A DNA stretch of 64,000 bases, from positions 19,109,095 to 19,173,094 of the forward strand of contig OZ022581.1 of assembly GCA_963669155.1 (NCBI GenBank), given 5' to 3'. The DNA is from Arbacia lixula (Eukaryota > Echinodermata > Echinoidea > Arbacioida > Arbaciidae). Position numbers and translations under genes: made by a program. Shown piece after piece: positions 48,650-59,907 of this stretch (position 1 is the stretch's first letter; every line of letters begins with the position of its first letter). The notes beneath the pieces were generated by a model. The model was given only the letters and a program-made list of their open reading frames with translations. It searched no databases and was not told the DNA's origin.

Positions 48650-49648
48650 ATTCTCTCCCGTTATTTTAATGACACATACCGCGAGATGGCGCCCTCTTGT
48701 ACTACGCCACCACACCGCATTTTCCCTCGTCCCCGTCCGATCGCTGGACAGTAGTAGTTTCCTAACTACCGTAGATAACGTCCCTCGCCGTGTATGCATT
48801 GTATACATACGTGTGTTACGCACGTTGCATAGTGAGCTGAGCCCGCGACCGCAGCAGCCTAGCAGACGACACTCACAGCGTGCGTCGTGTTTTGCCTCCC
48901 AGCTCCGCGCGCAATTTGTGCGGATGCTCCAAGGCTACGGTCAATAATGAAAATCCCTCCATCGACTAGCGGAGGCGTGCAGCGCGCTGAAACGAAGATT
49001 CACGACTAATTCTTCCCGTCTTACCCGGCTGCATTAGGACTAATCTCTAGCTATCTTTAAACAGTGTGTGTACTCATTATGCTCCGCTTCTTTCTCTTGC
49101 CGACCAAGCATTTGCATCGCTGCCTGAGACGTTCTTAGCACAGTATCGGATCATATTCACGCGAGCTGCACGTACAGCAGTAATTTGGAGGCGGGGACAG
49201 GGAAAGATAAAAGCTCCTCTACTGCTCGGTTGGGTGGAGATACTTGGTGCATAATTCGGATGAATCTCGCCGACCTCGGCTGGGCTGTGATCGATCAAGC
49301 TGTACCGGGGCAATTTTCAGCTCGTATGGTTTTTTGAAGCGAACAGACAAATTACTAGGCCGCACATCCTGGCTGCCCGAGCTGCACCCGGGCCCCTTAC
49401 ATGGCATGTTGTTGTACCCTGGCAGAGCTTACGGAGCAACGAGGATGTATCGGAACTAGCTTTGATCAATAACGCAAACCACCACGTCGGCCATCCCGAG
49501 TGCAGGGGTTCCGTGTATCAAATCCTACTCCACCGAGTCGGCCCCGAGGCGACATTAAAACTCACTTCAATAAAGCGCAGACATAGCTGTTACAAGTCGT
49601 TGCCATGTCATAAATCTCAACATCTCTCTTTCTTTATTGAACCTCCAG
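48650..49648 (+). promoter_or_regulatory. CpG-rich 5' flank, probable promoter and upstream exon region
   Basis: CpG density rises sharply relative to the rest of the window (for example 48690-48940 and 49130-49400) and stays high into the coding exon. This is expected around a gene start. No TATA box at a convincing position was identified, and the transcription start cannot be placed. A CTCF/YY1-like GATGGCGCCCTCTTG lies at 48685-48700. The 60-100 aa frames here look incidental. A 5' non-coding exon is likely, given the acceptor ending at 49648. Confidence 0.45.
49624..49648 (+). other. Predicted splice acceptor before the coding exon
   Basis: The pyrimidine-rich stretch CTCTCTTTCTTTATTGAACC followed by TCCAG ends at 49648, 144 bp upstream of the start codon. 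If used, the exon containing the start begins at 49649 and an upstream non-coding exon must exist. Transcript data would decide. Confidence 0.5.
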
Positions 49649-49675
49649 GTGAATTCACACCGTGTCGTCGGGGTG

Positions 49676-49769
49676 ATGCCGAGGTCTGTCAAGAGCGATT
49701 AGGAATGTGAGACGTTCTCGGGAGTCGATGTACGTGGATTTATATCATATTCTGACGATTGGGTCTTAA
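49676..49769 (+). promoter_or_regulatory. Cluster of three short upstream ORFs
   Basis: Between the predicted acceptor and the main start lie three complete uORFs. The first is at 49676-49702 (eight codons, MPRSVKSD, stop TAG). The second is at 49705-49710 (ATG immediately followed by TGA, a minimal start-stop element). The third is at 49728-49769 (13 codons, MYVDLYHILTIGS, stop TAA). All terminate before 49793. The first has G at -3, the second G at -3, and the third a weak T at -3. Such arrangements usually lower main-ORF translation. Their role here is inferred. Confidence 0.6.
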
Positions 49770-49792
49770 GATCTTTTCGTGATACAACAACA

Positions 49793-50606
49793 ATGGCTGC
49801 TGGATCGAACAGAGTCCATCGGAAGATGCAATGGAACGGCCTGTTTTGTCTCGTTCTTGCCGTTTGGGTATTGGTGGAGTTGTGCGCGTCGGCAAACGTC
49901 GTGGTCGCTTCAAACTTCCCGACATCATTGGCTCCGTCGCCCGCGACCACGGGGAACTCTTCGATACAGTCGTCGATCGCGCCCGCTGTGCCGGACGCCA
50001 CGGAGTACCCCGTCGATGTAGAAGACGACGAGGAGGACGGAGTGGTGGAGAAGGAAGAGGATGTGGTGGGTGACCCGGAGGATGACTCCGAGAAGGACAA
50101 GGATCCGCTTCCGCCGGCATGGATCTCGTCGCCGCCTGGAGACTTGATCTCGCAGTTCCTGCAGTACGTGGCGGCCATCGAAGATAACATTGAGACGTGT
50201 CGCAAGGGTACCTGGGCCGTCACCCTGCCGACCAGCGCCGTCAGCTACGGCCCCGAGCGCTACATGGACCAGGCTCTCAAAGCCGTCAGCACGGCCAATA
50301 TGCTCACCAGGATCTGGCAGAGCAAGCGGCTTGAGGAGGTGCACGAGAACGCGGATTTCTTCTACAACGTCGTCGTGTCCAACGTCGAAAACGACCCCAA
50401 GATCTTCGCCTTTGGGAACTGCTACGACGCGCTGGAATTTCGAAATTACTCGCTGTTTTGCCCTTTTGCCTACAGACAACCCAATGGAATTATTAATGTG
50501 AAGGATTTGTCCGTTGAGTACCGGTATCTGAGCAACAACTCTGAGTGGTTCTATCAAGCTCGGATGAAGGTCGACCAGGTGCTGAAGGTCAGAGACAAAA
50601 GCAAGG
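49793..50606 (+). CDS. First coding exon of a GPR158/GPR179/CG31760-like receptor (partial)
   Basis: Encodes 271 residues plus one base (intron phase 1), then a strong donor AGG|GTAAGT at 50607. The start was chosen because ACA-ATG-G is a good initiation context, an in-frame TAG lies 93 bp upstream, and a signal peptide follows at once: basic residues 7-11, hydrophobic core about 17-30, likely cleavage after CASA at 34. Residues 41-70 are Ser/Thr/Pro-rich, and 72-103 are strongly acidic (Asp/Glu). A globular region starts near 117. It contains ALKAVSTANMLTRIWQ (161-176), Cys136, Cys210 and Cys223, glycosylation sequons at Asn55, Asn218 and Asn248, and SEWFYQARMKV (250-260). From memory, the order and spacing of the helix, the mid-domain strands and the EWF-basic end resemble the Cache-type ectodomain of the GPR158/GPR179 orphan class-C receptors and fly CG31760. 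No search was run. The EGF-like and seven-helix parts would lie on exons beyond this window. Third positions are markedly GC-rich compared with the surroundings. The 230-aa minus-strand frame opposite it is a shadow. Confidence 0.72.
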
Positions 50607-50639
50607 GTAAGTGCCATTTCTATTCTATGTGATTCGTGT

Positions 50640-53600
50640 CTAACACTTGTAAAAAAGACACATAAAAGAGTTCAAACGGTAACTATTATGTTAATTGTCG
50701 TTTTTGTGTACTCCTTTTTGGTTCAGTACAATGTAATCTAACAGCTAAGGCTCATATGAAAGAGTTATTATTAGGGTATATGGGCCAAATAAATGGTCAT
50801 GGCTTAAGATATTGGCGATGGTTATGGAGTAAGATTTTGGTTAATTTTTTTTTATTTATAATTTTAAAGGATATTTGTCAGGTTTTCCTTGTGGGCAAAA
50901 TTTCGATTAGACGGAATGGAAGTAGACCATTAAACGAACTTTTTAATATTCATGTATTCCTATTCATATTAATTGCATCATCTTTGAAAGTGTATAACTC
51001 GTTGTAAGTTTAAAGATTTGTTATATCAAAGTATGTGCTGTGTTTGCCATATGTCATTATGGTTAACTAAAAGTGATTTTTAACATATTCAGATTTACAT
51101 ACATATCTTTCGTGCTTGTGACAGCCAATTTAAAGGAATCTGTAAGATATTGATACTCATTTATTTCTTGCTTTATAAAGAGACTTGAAAGACATTTAGA
51201 TATCTTTTCTTGCGTTTTTATTAATTCTTAATATTTTTCAAATATATCACGATATAACCGATAAGACTGCACGTTTCTGGTTTTGATTTGAATTCAGCTG
51301 TGAATGGTTGCACACCAAAATCTGATTTATATGAAGCAGAAATGGAAAACGCGCCACTATATAATTGGATGGTTATCTTCCTGATCAGCTTATAATGATA
51401 ATGCGTATGATATCCAGGTGTGTAAGAGAAATGTACCTGCTGTACATGTGCATAATTTATTTCAACTACAAAGTTGTTTTTCACTGAAAGCAAAATCGAG
51501 AAAAAGACGGTATGAAAGTAGAAAATGGAAATCCGACCACCGGCTCTTTATCAAAGGGTAACAGGTTTTTGTTCGCATGAATGGTAGTGTGACAAATCCC
51601 ACTGAATGCACTAATCGGTCTGAGTTTCGGAGTCGAAATGTAATCGTTTTCTAGACATGGGCGCTAATGACACGCATGGGACATGCATGGAAAACCTCGC
51701 GACAACACTCCCTGAATTCGGTTCTTATTCTTTGTCTCGTACATGTTGTAATGTTGGTAGACACGGGGTAGGTTGGGTTTTGGGAAACATGGAGTGTAGG
51801 AAAGTGGAGTTGACAGTGTGCACGATGGAAGGTCTGCTGACCAGGAGATTGGCCTCCGTGTTCGTGTTTTAAAATAACTGTTTATGTAGCAAAGATATAG
51901 TCATTTGAATGTCTAGTCTAGTATTTATACGATTTATCATCCCGAGTTCAAAGACATGGCGTCTAGACTATGGCCATGCTAAGATAAAGATACATGTAGA
52001 GTTGGATAAGGGTGGGGGTATCGGAGCATTATTAGAAAATCGCTACATAACGACAGATAAATGAACGGAACAATAATTGATAAGTACATGTAAAGTACGG
52101 AGGGACAGAGGGAGATAATATGCTGATATATAGTTATAAAAAGAGAGACAAACAGAAACCATGAAGACGTAATAGAAGGCGAGGAGGCGTGTGATCAAGT
52201 CACGTGACATGCTTCTCCATTATGCGGTTTCGAATCCCTAATGATTCATTGAAAACACTGCCATATTGTAAAAACGATACTACTTCTTTTTTTCTTTTTT
52301 CTCAAGTTTATGCTTGCTATTATGATTTTTTTCTATAAATACATGTTCTGTAATAGTTTTGTTTTGTTTTGAATGAATAATGAAAATCATGAATATAACA
52401 AAACAATCGTAGCCAGAAGCTGTAAGAGGGTTACCCGGTATATGCCATTTCAGGCCAAGTGCTCTTCTTCCTTATTTGACGATTTCTAAGGGATTACAAG
52501 TGATAGGTCTGATCATGTTCATCAACGACGAAGAGAAAGGGAAATTTGAAAGGAGAAAACCAATTACTCTTACAAGAGATTAAACAACCATACCGCCATG
52601 ACCAGGATGAAAAAAGTCAGGATTGAATGGATGTGGTAGATGATGATTATATTTACATTACATTAGTGGTTCTCGACCTAGATCGACGCGACCCTTTCCA
52701 ATCTATTTGGTTGAATGATTTTATCACTACATTATTTTTTGATTGATACAGTCATCCGGTTTCGTTGTATTAATGTCTATTTTTTCGTCGACATACCAAT
52801 TACATTGTACGCCGTCTGCTCTCAGACGATAATGTAATGATAAAATGTAATGATCTTTGATAATGTACACGCGACAATCGATACATAAGTGTTGAGTAGG
52901 TTGGTATTTGCAGCTAATTTTTTAAAGGATAAGTAGAAATCCACCCCGTAAGATGAATGTTAAAGACCACTACGAATCACAATAATGTGTGGCGCAAAAC
53001 AGCCCAAACAAGAATGCATTATCCAAAACCAGGACAAAAATCTGGCAAACACGTTCATGTGAGGATGTCGGAATTTTCTGCGAAATCGGTTCGCCAAAGT
53101 CTTTGAAGTCCTGGAGAGAATTCTCATCAGGTATTTTATTGCAAAAATACCGTATTCTCATCAGCATTAGCCGCTTCCCCCTCCTCACTTCACCACGAGT
53201 CGCAGTCCGTCAACGTAACATTACCAGTGGCCTCCGCGCTCATATAGTCACGCACATGGAGAAACGGGAGGCATCCCTTGTTTTGGTGGGAACATGCCCC
53301 CCGGGTGTATGGCGTCTGGATCAGCTAAAAAGCCCCGTCTTAGCGAGCAGTGAGGTGCCGTTATTAGGTTCTCCCGGTTTATGGATTATCCGTTCCGTGT
53401 TCGGTTCATACGTGCATGGGGTCGTGGCCTTGATCGCTTCTCATATGTCTCAGGGTTCAATATGGGACAAACCTCACACCCCCGGGGTCTGCTCTTAACG
53501 GCATGCAACTCTCTCTGTCTCTCTTGGTGGTGTTGGCTCGTCTCCATGGTCTCATCAGTGGGCACCAACAAGACACAAGCCTTTTCTGGATCTTCCATGT

Positions 53601-54017
53601 CATGTATTTGTAGGGTCCCAGGTTATTTCAAGAAAGGTTGATAGATCGTCTGGACACGTTTGACTGGATTCACAAAAAACTGGGCCATACACCAGTAAGG
53701 CTAAATATGATGTTATCCATATATGGATGGCGGAATTACAAATGAACGACCTGAGCCGTTTATGCGCAAATGTGCAACAAATGCTATCTAGACAGTGACA
53801 AAATATATGCATATAGAATTTACAGCAGGGATTAGTAATTATGATCGGATGAAAAAAAAAAAAATCACATAGTGGCATTTTGTAACACCACACAGATGAA
53901 AGCAGAAAAAAGAACATTACTTTTTCAGCCAAAAATGATTGATGAACACGAATTTCATCATGTATGCATTTACACAAGAACGTGTACATGTTCATGCAAT
54001 CTGTACAAAAAGATGAT
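50640..54017. other. Intronic, AT-rich, no recognised feature
   Basis: The longest frame is 169 aa (52989-53498, plus). It has no domain, no signal peptide and overlaps frames on the opposite strand. The GC-richer part (53180-53600) could be an old element, but no termini were found. Confidence 0.4.
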
Positions 54018-54185
54018 CGTGAGCAATCTTCTTGCCAATGGTCTTATATTCATATATTGTCCATTTTAGAAACTTGCTGAATGTTATTTTCCCTCAAATG
54101 ATCCACATTTGGAGTAATTAGTGTTTAAATCACAAATCCTCAAAATATTTGGGCCGAACATTTTAAGGATTTGAGGATTTGTAGC
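54018..54185. mobile_element. Partial copy of the 57-kb fold-back family
   Basis: GAGCAATCTTCTTGCCAATG, TCCATTTTAGAAACTTGCTG, TTCCCTCAAATGATCC and the central palindrome region CAAAATATTTGGGCCGAAC appear in the same order as the left arm of 56996-57352. The right arm is lost or too diverged beyond the centre. Confidence 0.82.
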
Positions 54186-54189
54186 ATTA

Positions 54190-55559
54190 AGTTCGAAATC
54201 GTAGCATAGTCTACATTGCCAACAATGAATGGTATTTACATTTATTTTGTTTATAGCGATTTTATTTACGGAAATTTTTCCCATCAAACGGCCACTCACC
54301 CGCATTTTTAGATTACCTCTCATTTCCTCATTGATCATGTTCGCTATCAAATGTAGTGATCAGCTCTTAATGTGCTACATGGGAATGTATTCGCAAGTTA
54401 ATTACACAAAGCCCATACGGCTAGTTGGCACGGTACTTTGCAACTATTTTAAAGGTGATATTCATAGAAAATCCAAAAATATGAAGATATTCATCTGCAG
54501 AAAGCTTATAAGCCATACAATGAGATCGGATGACATTTAAACAACATATTACTTTCCAAAAAGCGAAATTTGGGTGAAAACAATCACCGTATTCTCGGGG
54601 ACAAACTTGCCCTACTGTCATCCCAGGGATGGTCTGACGTAAGAAAAGGGATGCGTTATTGTGCATCAAACATGCCAATCCGCAGCTTCTTTTCCGCCTG
54701 AAGCATCATGCATTGTTAATGAAACTGTGATGGCAGTTGCTAGTGGATTAACAGGTGTGATACACAATGGTCATTGTGAAGCGTATCCCGGCTGTGACGT
54801 TCACCCAACGCCACTTTCCCTGAGGCGATTTCGTAGGTCAGGAAGAGAGTCAATTTAGTAAAATTTGACTTTCATTAAACACAAAACTGAACACTTTCAT
54901 GGCATGTTAGCTGCATAAATTGCTTTAATAACTCATTCAATTATAAAATAAATATAAATAAATATAAAATAAATTCCTATGAATATCACCTTTAAGGGAC
55001 TATGGTTTCAGCATTGTTCGCCACACGATGCGTCCTAACAGATTACCACTGTGTGTCTTGTGCGATCACCAATTTGTACCCCAGACAAACAAGATATCAC
55101 ATTGTGTTTGTGTACATTAATAAATAAAAATACACATACTGCTCGTAAAAGTTAATGCACATGTACTTGGTTTATTGACTTAGTGTTTCTTCTCCGTGCT
55201 TCTACGTGGATGTCATTGCAGATGAAAGCACAATTTTAGATGACCAGTTTTCAGATTTTAGTAAACTTCTTGGGATAACATTTCTCTTGTTTGGTAATTT
55301 GCTTATCACATTTTATCCGATGTGTGCCAAACATTTTGGTTTGAACATTTTGGTGGAAATAACAGTGCATGTTTGAATTTGAGAAGCAGATGATTCAATA
55401 CAAAGCAGAAACCAATCATAACTTTACAAGCATGTGTTGCGAAATGCACAATAGAAAGTGTATTTGGGTGTTGGCCAAGAACGTCTATCCTCTTTCAGAA
55501 TGTATGCTTTTCTACTTCAATATGCTGAATATGCATCCCTACATCTCCCTCTAAACTAG
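54190..55559. other. Intronic, AT-rich, no recognised feature
   Basis: Small open frames only. No splice-flanked exon could be supported. Confidence 0.4.
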
Positions 55560-55910
55560 CCTTAGCCCTTCCCCTTTTCTTCTTTTCTTTTTGTCTCTTT
55601 CCCATCTACCCACACTTTTCCCTCTCTCCTCTCATTAATTCTACCGTCTCCCCTTTTTACGCCCTCTCACACCCCCCCCCCCCCCTCCTCTACCCCTCCC
55701 AATTTACCCGTCGCTCTCCTTCCTCGGTCCTTGTCTTTCCCATCTCTACATCATATCAACTCGCCTCCTTTAGCCCCCTCTCCTCTCCCTCTCCCTCTCC
55801 CCCTCCCCCTTCTCTTCTTCTCTTTCTACGCACGTCTTCCTCTAATACCCCCCCCCCCATCCCACCTCCCCTACAACCTCTCTCTCCCCCTCTCTCCCTT
55901 CATACCCGCC
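55560..55910. repeat. Polypyrimidine tract with C runs
   Basis: Mostly C and T on the plus strand, with C runs at about 55671-55686 and 55848-55858, and CTCTCCCTCTCCCTCTCCC around 55784-55805. Confidence 0.9.
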
Positions 55911-56117
55911 CATCTGGCTGCGTACGTTAAACGAATGTGCCATGGAATGGTCACACACAACTAAACAGCAAAATCAATTTCGCGACTTCCACAGATACAT
56001 TCTGCAAACACTCGATCGCCGGGCATGCACCGTAATTATTCTGTCTATTGATTCGTCTGTAATGCATGAGAGGGCTGGGTGATTATGCACACCATGTCAC
56101 ACAGACATTACGTCACG

Positions 56118-56425
56118 TCTGTCACAATAATATTCGTTGTGATTAGAGAACGAACGACGGGTGATGAATAATATTATGGTCTCAATAGCAGTCGAGGTAT
56201 ATGTGACATGTAATAGAAAACGTATAATGATGATGGCCTAGAGCCGCGTCTCTCCTCCTTCAAAAATATATGCTACCCCGCTCCAATATTCATACTGAGT
56301 GAGTATCTCCCTATCTCTCATTACCCCTGTCACAATAATACTCGTTGTGATTAGAGAACGATACGGCTGGTGATGAATTAAATTATTTTCTCAGTGCTAG
56401 TCGAGGTATACGTAAAAATGGAATA
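56118..56425 (+). repeat. Diverged tandem duplication, ~209-bp period
   Basis: GTCACAATAATATTCGTTGT (56118) and GTCACAATAATACTCGTTGT (56327) begin copies. Both continue with GATTAGAGAACGA, GGTGATGAAT, and AGTCGAGGTATA. About 95 bp is clearly shared, and the intervening part is less similar. Confidence 0.88.
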
Positions 56426-56853
56426 GATGTAAAGGCTTCACAATTTACCGCTCATCATACTGGTGTGTCACTGCATCCCCTTGAATTCTTTCCTCTCTGC
56501 AGGCACAGAATGAATTAAGGCATTTTCTCAAAACGTGGGTCTGTAGATAAAGACTAGACTCGGCTTGATAAATGTGTCTTCTTGTTGGGAGGTTGGTGGA
56601 AATGTTTCAAAGTTAGTCTCCATAAATTCAGACTAAATTCAGATTAAATGACTTACTGATGTGGGTTTGCGCCAACAGACGATATCTCTCAGTCAAAAAA
56701 TGAGATGGAACTGAATGCATTCGACGATTGAAAGCCTTGAGTAATACGGTCCTGTCTTATTGTTATCAAAGAGAAATACATTTTGTAAAAACAACTTATG
56801 GTGTATACGCCCTATATACCCACTCCTCTCTCTGTTTCTTCCTCTACTTAATG

Positions 56854-56861
56854 TCTCCCCC

Positions 56862-56907
<46 letters not shown>

Positions 56908-56990
56908 CACACACACATATATATATATATTTTTCTCGCGCGCACGGAAGCACACACATACATATACATACACAGGCACACATATACACG
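56854..56990. repeat. (CT)n, (CA)n, (TA)n compound microsatellite
   Basis: A short CT run precedes (CA)n at 56871-56916, then (AT)n at 56917-56930, and further CA/CATA to 56990. Frames here are His/Thr artefacts. Confidence 0.94.
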
Positions 56991-56995
56991 TACTT

Positions 56996-57352
56996 AAAGG
57001 GCATATACTGTACTGGGAAGGCAAAAAAGCATTCAAAATGTAATTGTTAGCAATCTTCTTGCCAATAGTCTTAAATTCATGTATTATCCATTTTAGAAGC
57101 TTGCTGAAAGTTATTTGCCCTCAAATGACCCATATATGGATTAATTAATGATTAATGATTAAATCCTCAAAATGTTCGGGCCGAACATTTTGAGGATTTA
57201 TGATTTATAAACTCATTGCTCCAAATGTAGATCATTTGAGGGCAAATAACTTTCGGCAAGCTTCTAAAATAGACAATACATGAATTTAAGAAGATTGCTA
57301 ACAATTACAATTTGAAGGCCTTTTTTCCTTCCCAGTACAGTATATGCCCTTT
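56996..57352. mobile_element. ~357-bp near-perfect fold-back MITE
   Basis: The left arm begins AAGGGCATATACTGTACTGG and the right arm ends CCAGTACAGTATATGCCCTTT. Both contain GCAATCTTCTT / AAGAAGATTGC, CATGTATTATCCATTTTAGA / TCTAAAATAGACAATACATG, and TTGCCCTCAAATGA / TCATTTGAGGGCAA. The axis lies in CCTCAAAATGTTCGGGCCG at about 57180. The whole element could form a hairpin. The region between arms and centre has a small unpaired loop segment on each side. Confidence 0.94.
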
Positions 57353-57359
57353 GAAAAAC

Positions 57360-58317
57360 CATTTGGTATAATTTATAATACATTGTGAATTTCGTAAATT
57401 ACTTTTTAATGGTACCTAACTTTTGTTGAAATAAAAGGCGCGTCATGTAAGTAGATTTCTGTTGCCTGTGACTCAAAACTTTCAAACCTCATCAAAACTA
57501 GATCAACTTGACAATATACTCATGGCGCGTACCTCTTTCTGTAATACGTGCATTGTACGTGACTGTCTAATTGACGCAAGAGTTTCGTAATAATAAGCTC
57601 GACGAGCTTAAAAACATGTTTATTAATTTGCAAATGATACAAAAGCTTTTTTTATACTAGTTAGTTTTCGTTGATATTATATTATTTGTGTTTCATTGCT
57701 GGTCATTATTATACTATGTCACCATGTGATATTTATCACAAAGCTCTTTAGAAAAGTAGTTTTTGTGTCTGAAAAGACTACCCTGGAACAATTGAACGTG
57801 ATATAAAAGAAATAGAAAATTACTGAGAAGGATTCATAAAAGAACTATAAGCGCGAAGCCATTACAAGCTACAAAGCCAATTCTTTTCCACTAACAAAAC
57901 GATTACTTTTAAAATAGCGATGATGTTTTAGCATTATTTGTTTGTTTCAAAAGACATGCGAACAGGTTGCAAGTACGTGCTAATACATCAAATCTCATAA
58001 TCATTTTTTTATGCATTTTGATAAGTACTAAAAATAAAACTAATTATACTAATCGAAAAATTAATGGCATCTCGTCTCATTTGGGCGGATGTTTTTTTGC
58101 TTTCAGTACGTATGTTACATTGTTTCGCAGTGCAACTGATCCTAATAGAACATCCCTATTCAATGCTCGCAGTATGTGTTTGTTTACTGTATTACATACA
58201 TTCAGAAATATCATTATCAGTGGATTTATCGATCTGCGGACGGAGTCATATTTTCCGCACCTGTTCCAATGAGTTTATTACCCTTTCACCACGTGTGTCG
58301 ATGTTGCTGCCGTTGTT
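57360..58317. other. Intronic, AT-rich, no recognised feature
   Basis: A 101-aa frame (57967-58272) has no recognisable domain and sits in unremarkable sequence. Confidence 0.4.
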
Positions 58318-58355
58318 GGATGGGGGTGGGGAAGGGGAGGGGGGAGGGGGAGGGG
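58318..58355 (+). repeat. G-run cluster (potential G-quadruplex)
   Basis: Six to seven runs of four or more G separated by one to two bases, for example GGGGAAGGGGAGGGGGGAGG. Confidence 0.9.
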
Positions 58356-58359
58356 GTTG

Positions 58360-59907
58360 CTAGAAGGAGGAATGAATGATAATCATAGTCATGGATGTAA
58401 CTTCAATAGCTACTGAAATTAAGCACAAACAATGTTATTACCACCTGGTAATCAATCAAATAATCTCTCTGATTATGATCATCACACAAATATCTAATGA
58501 TGTACTTCACTGAAATAAAGATTACTTCTCCATCGAATATGATTTCCGGAATGCTATCATCTCTCCCCACTTAATGAAAATGATACGCGGATGTATACAT
58601 GGAGGCAAGAGTTTTAATCAAGGAAATGATGAAAGCTTGTGTGACCGTACCCCAGCCGACAGGGTTTATACGTCAGTTCTGCACCTGTCTTCTTGCCAGG
58701 AGATTCTATAGGTGAGTGAACATGGCGGAACTGGTTTTATGAATCGACTCCTGGATCCAACCAGGCACCAGTATCATTCATCGATACACCGTGTTTGAAC
58801 GGTGAAATCCACTCTTTTTCTAAAAAAAAAAAAAATGATATACAGCTCACGCAGATAAATGATGATGTAATGATGTTCAGACGTGCAATTCAGAACGAAA
58901 AAGAAAATGGTTTTCCTCAAATGTTTGACTTTCTTTGATAAATAACATATTATGTTAAATTCTATCCGACAATATAGCAACATAATATGCTGATATATTC
59001 AGTGCATCACTCATAGAACTGGTTGATTATGGTAAAAACACCATTCGGGACGATGAACATCAAATGCGAATTGTATACTGTAGGAGAGCCTGAAGTAAAT
59101 AATACAAAATGGAGCACTAGAAATTAGGAGAACAAAAGCCGGTTAACAATAAAATTAGAAACACTTTTTGCACAAGAAACCGAAAAATATATTCAAAGAT
59201 AAACACATCGTATGGTCACGCATGCAAATAAAGAGAGGGGTAAATATCAATATCTCTTAACATAGACACCGCGAGAGTGAATGCCTTCAACAAGCAATCC
59301 TAGACATGTTTTTTTTTTTGTATTTCGGAACATGCCAGACCTCACCCGCTACGTTCGTCTCTTAATTCAATAATTCCACCATTGATTTGGCTTTGGCCCA
59401 AGGCGGGTATACATTGAAGAATAAATTAATAGTATTCGTAGCAAAATTTGTACTGACGTGTAGCAGCATGCTGACTGCCTGTGCTAGGAAACTGACGATA
59501 AAAGCAACAAAAACCAAACGACGAGATGAAAAGATACATCGTGTTGCGATACTCCCTTCTAGACACCAGTTTTTCAATGGAATATTAGAAATATACGATA
59601 TTTTTCCACACTGTTTTCTGCCACCTTATGTCTTCATGAGATATCATACTTGAATTTGAAAAAAAAATTGTTGAAATGGTTACCTAAATATTCAATTGAT
59701 AGCAAGATTAAATATTTCATGGACCACGTGGCGTGATTATTTTTTTTTCCGTCAAAGGCAATGGAATTGGAGTTACGGGGCTATGGTGAAAGTAATTTTT
59801 TTTAAAAAAAACAATATCAAAGCTTTGCATTTGCATTTGAAGTTATTGTGGGGTTCAGTAAGTATATACATAAACATGGCAATTTTTATTACTCATTTCG
59901 TTCTGAA
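58360..59907. other. Intronic, AT-rich, no recognised feature
   Basis: Several A or T runs and incidental frames. Nothing supported. Confidence 0.4.

Noticed and set aside
49925-50617. 230-aa minus-strand frame opposite the receptor exon
   Set aside because: GC-rich third positions of the plus-strand gene remove stops on the other strand. The plus strand has a start context, signal peptide and splice donor, and the minus strand has none.
52226-52238. tRNA-like B box GGTTTCGAATCCC
   Set aside because: No A box or acceptor-stem pairing around it. Isolated word match.
52989-53498. 169-aa plus-strand frame in the intron
   Set aside because: No domain, signal peptide or compositional signal. 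It begins in AT-rich sequence, and minus-strand frames overlap it. A single-exon gene or element remnant cannot be strictly excluded.
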